Notes under the pieces: generated by a model | Told to the model about the DNA's origin: nothing | Databases searched by the model: none | Seen by the model: the letters and a program-made list of their open reading frames with translations, nothing else | In this document: in pieces, positions 62,391 to 64,000 of the stretch | Layout: every line of letters begins with the position of its first letter | Position numbering within the stretch: the first letter of the stretch is position 1 | Assembly: GCF_016924655.1 (NCBI RefSeq) | Contig: NZ_JAFFJU010000004.1 | Span: 1 to 64,000, forward strand | Direction: 5' to 3' | DNA length: 64,000 bases | Origin: Sphingomonas arenae | Lineage (GTDB): Bacteria > Pseudomonadota > Alphaproteobacteria > Sphingomonadales > Sphingomonadaceae | Made by a program: the position numbers and the translations under genes

Positions 62391-64000
62391 CGGGCCGCAT
62401 TCCTCAGGCGAAGGGCGTTTGCGACCACGATGATCGACGAGCCCGACATGGCGAGTGCCGCAACCAGGGGCGTCACCTTGCCAGCGAGTGCCAGGGGAAC
62501 GGCGATCGCGTTATAGCCGATCGCGATCACGAAGTTCTGCCGGACGACCCGAAGGGTGCGGCGGGCCGCGACGACGGCCTTCGGGATGGCCATCAAGGCG
62601 TCGCCGAGGAACACCGCGTCGGCGGCATTCTGCCCAACGTCACTGGCGGAGGCTGGAGCCATGGACACGTGCCCTGCGGCTAGGGCCGGCCCGTCATTGA
62701 GGCCGTCTCCGACCATGAGCACCTTGTGGCCCGAGCCCTGGAGGCGCGCGATGGCGTGCAGCTTGTCCTGCGGGCTCATGCTGGTCTGGGCCGTGAGCCC
62801 GAGGCCCTGGATAGCCCGGGCGACCGAAGCCGCATTGTCGCCGCTGGCAGCGGAGGAATCGATCCCGAGGCTGCGCAGGCGAGCTAGCGCCTCCGCAGCG
62901 TCCGGGCGCAGCCGGTCTTCGAAGGTCAGGCGTACGGGGGCAGCGGCGTTGATGATGAGAGTGGTGGACAAAGAGCCGTCCGCGTCCCCACGGCCCAGGC
63001 GAGCCTCCATCCCGCCATAGAGGGCGCTGACGCCCCGCCCCGGCTCCTCATGCAGGTCGGTGAGGTCTGCGGCACGCACCTGCTCGGCTTCCAAGGCGCG
63101 GCGAAGGGCGGCGGACAAGGGGTGGCGGCTGGAGCGTGCCAGCGCCAGTGCGACCTGCTTCTGCTCCGGCGTCATGACGGAGGCGTTGACCAACTCGGGC
63201 CGGCCGAGAGTCAGGGTGCCGGTCTTGTCGAACAGGGCGCGGTCCGCCTCGGCAAGGCGCTCCAGCGCCGAGCCGTCCTTCACGAGTACGCCAGCGCGCA
63301 TCAGTGAGCCCGCGGCGACGATCTGGGCTGCCGGAACCGCCAGCCCCAGGGCACATGGACAGGTAATGATCAGCACGGCAGCCGCGATCAGCAGTGACTG
63401 GTGCCATCCCGCCCCCATGGCCAGCCATAGGAGAAAGGAACTGGCGGCCAGCGTGTGGACAGCGGGCGCATAGATCCGGGCAGCACGGTCGGCGATGCGG
63501 ACGTAGCGCGAACGCCCCTGCCCCGCCTCCTCCATCAGCCGCGCGATCTCCGCAACGCTCGTGTCCTGCCCCGCCGCGGTGACCCGAACGGTCAAAGGCG
63601 AGTCGAGGTTGAGGACACCGGCGTGCACCTCGCCCCCCTGCCGGATAGGCTGCGGGCGGGTTTCCCCGGTGAGCAGCGAGGCGTCGAGGCTGCTCTTGCC
63701 CTCCTCGACGATCCCGTCCGCAGCGAGCCGCTCGCCCGCCGCCACGAGGATGCGCATTCCGGGCTGGAGGGCTTCGGTCCGCAGCCACTCGCTTCGGCCG
63801 TCATCATGGATGACCAGCGCTCCCGCAGCGGTCTGCTGCTGGAGGGCGGTGGCGCCATCCCGCGCGCGGTCGCGCATAACGCTGTCCAGCACCCTCCCGA
63901 CCAGGAGGAAGAACAGCAGCATGACGGCGCCGTCGAAATAGGCGTGCGGGCCGCTGGTCAGCGCTTCGTAGAGGCTGAGCAAGGTGACCAGCAGGACGCC
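62387..64000 (-). CDS. ccoI: Copper P1B-type ATPase CcoI, C-terminal part (runs off the window)
   Basis: The frame is open to the window edge, so only about 537 C-terminal residues are seen. They include TGE in LLTGETRPQP, the copper-binding CPC in IITCPCALGLA, the phosphorylation site DKTGTLTLG, the HP motif in SSRHPLSAAL and GDGLNDGPAL. The N-terminal metal-binding domain is outside. Pairing with ccoS identifies it as the CcoI/FixI pump that supplies copper for cbb3 oxidase rather than a detoxifying CopA. Confidence 0.92.
   Translation of the reverse strand, partial: GVLLVTLLSLYEALTSGPHAYFDGAVMLLFFLLVGRVLDSVMRDRARDGATALQQQTAAGALVIHDDGRSEWLRTEALQPGMRILVAAGERLAADGIVEEGKSSLDASLLTGETRPQPIRQGGEVHAGVLNLDSPLTVRVTAAGQDTSVAEIARLMEEAGQGRSRYVRIADRAARIYAPAVHTLAASSFLLWLAMGAGWHQSLLIAAAVLIITCPCALGLAVPAAQIVAAGSLMRAGVLVKDGSALERLAEADRALFDKTGTLTLGRPELVNASVMTPEQKQVALALARSSRHPLSAALRRALEAEQVRAADLTDLHEEPGRGVSALYGGMEARLGRGDADGSLSTTLIINAAAPVRLTFEDRLRPDAAEALARLRSLGIDSSAASGDNAASVARAIQGLGLTAQTSMSPQDKLHAIARLQGSGHKVLMVGDGLNDGPALAAGHVSMAPASASDVGQNAADAVFLGDALMAIPKAVVAARRTLRVVRQNFVIAIGYNAIAVPLALAGKVTPLVAALAMSGSSIIVVANALRLRNAAR

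Overview
This is a high-GC chromosomal window from an alphaproteobacterium, most likely a Sphingomonas-like member of the Sphingomonadaceae. The evidence is the PEPxxWA-CTERM surface proteins with an exosortase, a fused IspDF, a dusB-ntrYX-hfq-hflX block, GGAAC-N16-CGTT general-stress promoters and two clan-AA retropepsin-like genes behind tatD. I saw no insertion sequence, prophage, CRISPR array, rRNA operon or replication origin. Coding density is very high, with dozens of 1-4 base ATGA, GTGA or TAGTG overlaps. The only gene-free stretch over 300 bases is 52823-53176.

Layout. 1-4.5 kb: start of alanine dehydrogenase, kup, small membrane and RNA-ligase-like genes, a DUF3775-like gene behind a perfect EcfG promoter, tRNA-Met and a PilZ protein. 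4.7-15.1 kb: an exosortase/exopolysaccharide locus (EpsI, exosortase, five glycosyltransferases, an O-antigen ligase/polymerase, a UDP-glucuronate decarboxylase and an acyltransferase). 15.0-20 kb: a minus-strand group of exported proteins (retropepsin, two PEPxxWA-CTERM proteins, CAP protein, L,D-transpeptidase), then manC and tRNA-Ser. 20-29 kb: wall enzymes (MltB-like, DacC-like), then tmk-holB-metG-tatD-MBL hydrolase-two retropepsins, then mazG.

29-37.5 kb: hflX, an hfq gene encoding two Hfq domains in one chain, ntrX, ntrY, dusB (ntrBC absent), then ispDF and a CinA-type gene. 37.5-44.7 kb: COQ10-like protein, lipA, a glycine-zipper lipoprotein, a four-gene bicarbonate module (SbtA-like transporter, PII-like SbtB, beta-carbonic anhydrase, NYN/LOTUS protein), two stress-type genes with EcfG-like promoters, and mtgA. 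44.8-52.8 kb: minus-strand proS-lolCE-lolD-(LprI-like)-dnaE.

53-60 kb: a compact histidine operon headed by a TrpR/YerC-type regulator: yerC-hisG-hisD-[hisC::hisB]-hisH-hisA-hisF-hisIE. The aminotransferase and IGP dehydratase are one polypeptide. A perfect 10-bp inverted repeat lies directly before the yerC start, and a strong intrinsic terminator without an obvious upstream gene lies before that. The operon runs on into an ATP-grasp gene and an SfnG-like flavin monooxygenase. 62-64 kb: the end of ccoI, ccoS, and a tiny Cys/His-rich ORF coupled to ccoS.

The items most worth a second look are the HisC-HisB fusion with its regulator and operator-like repeat, the asymmetric tandem Hfq, the SbtA-SbtB-CA-NYN operon, the EcfG promoter set, the ATP-grasp/SfnG pair, and the candidate RNA upstream of the his operon.
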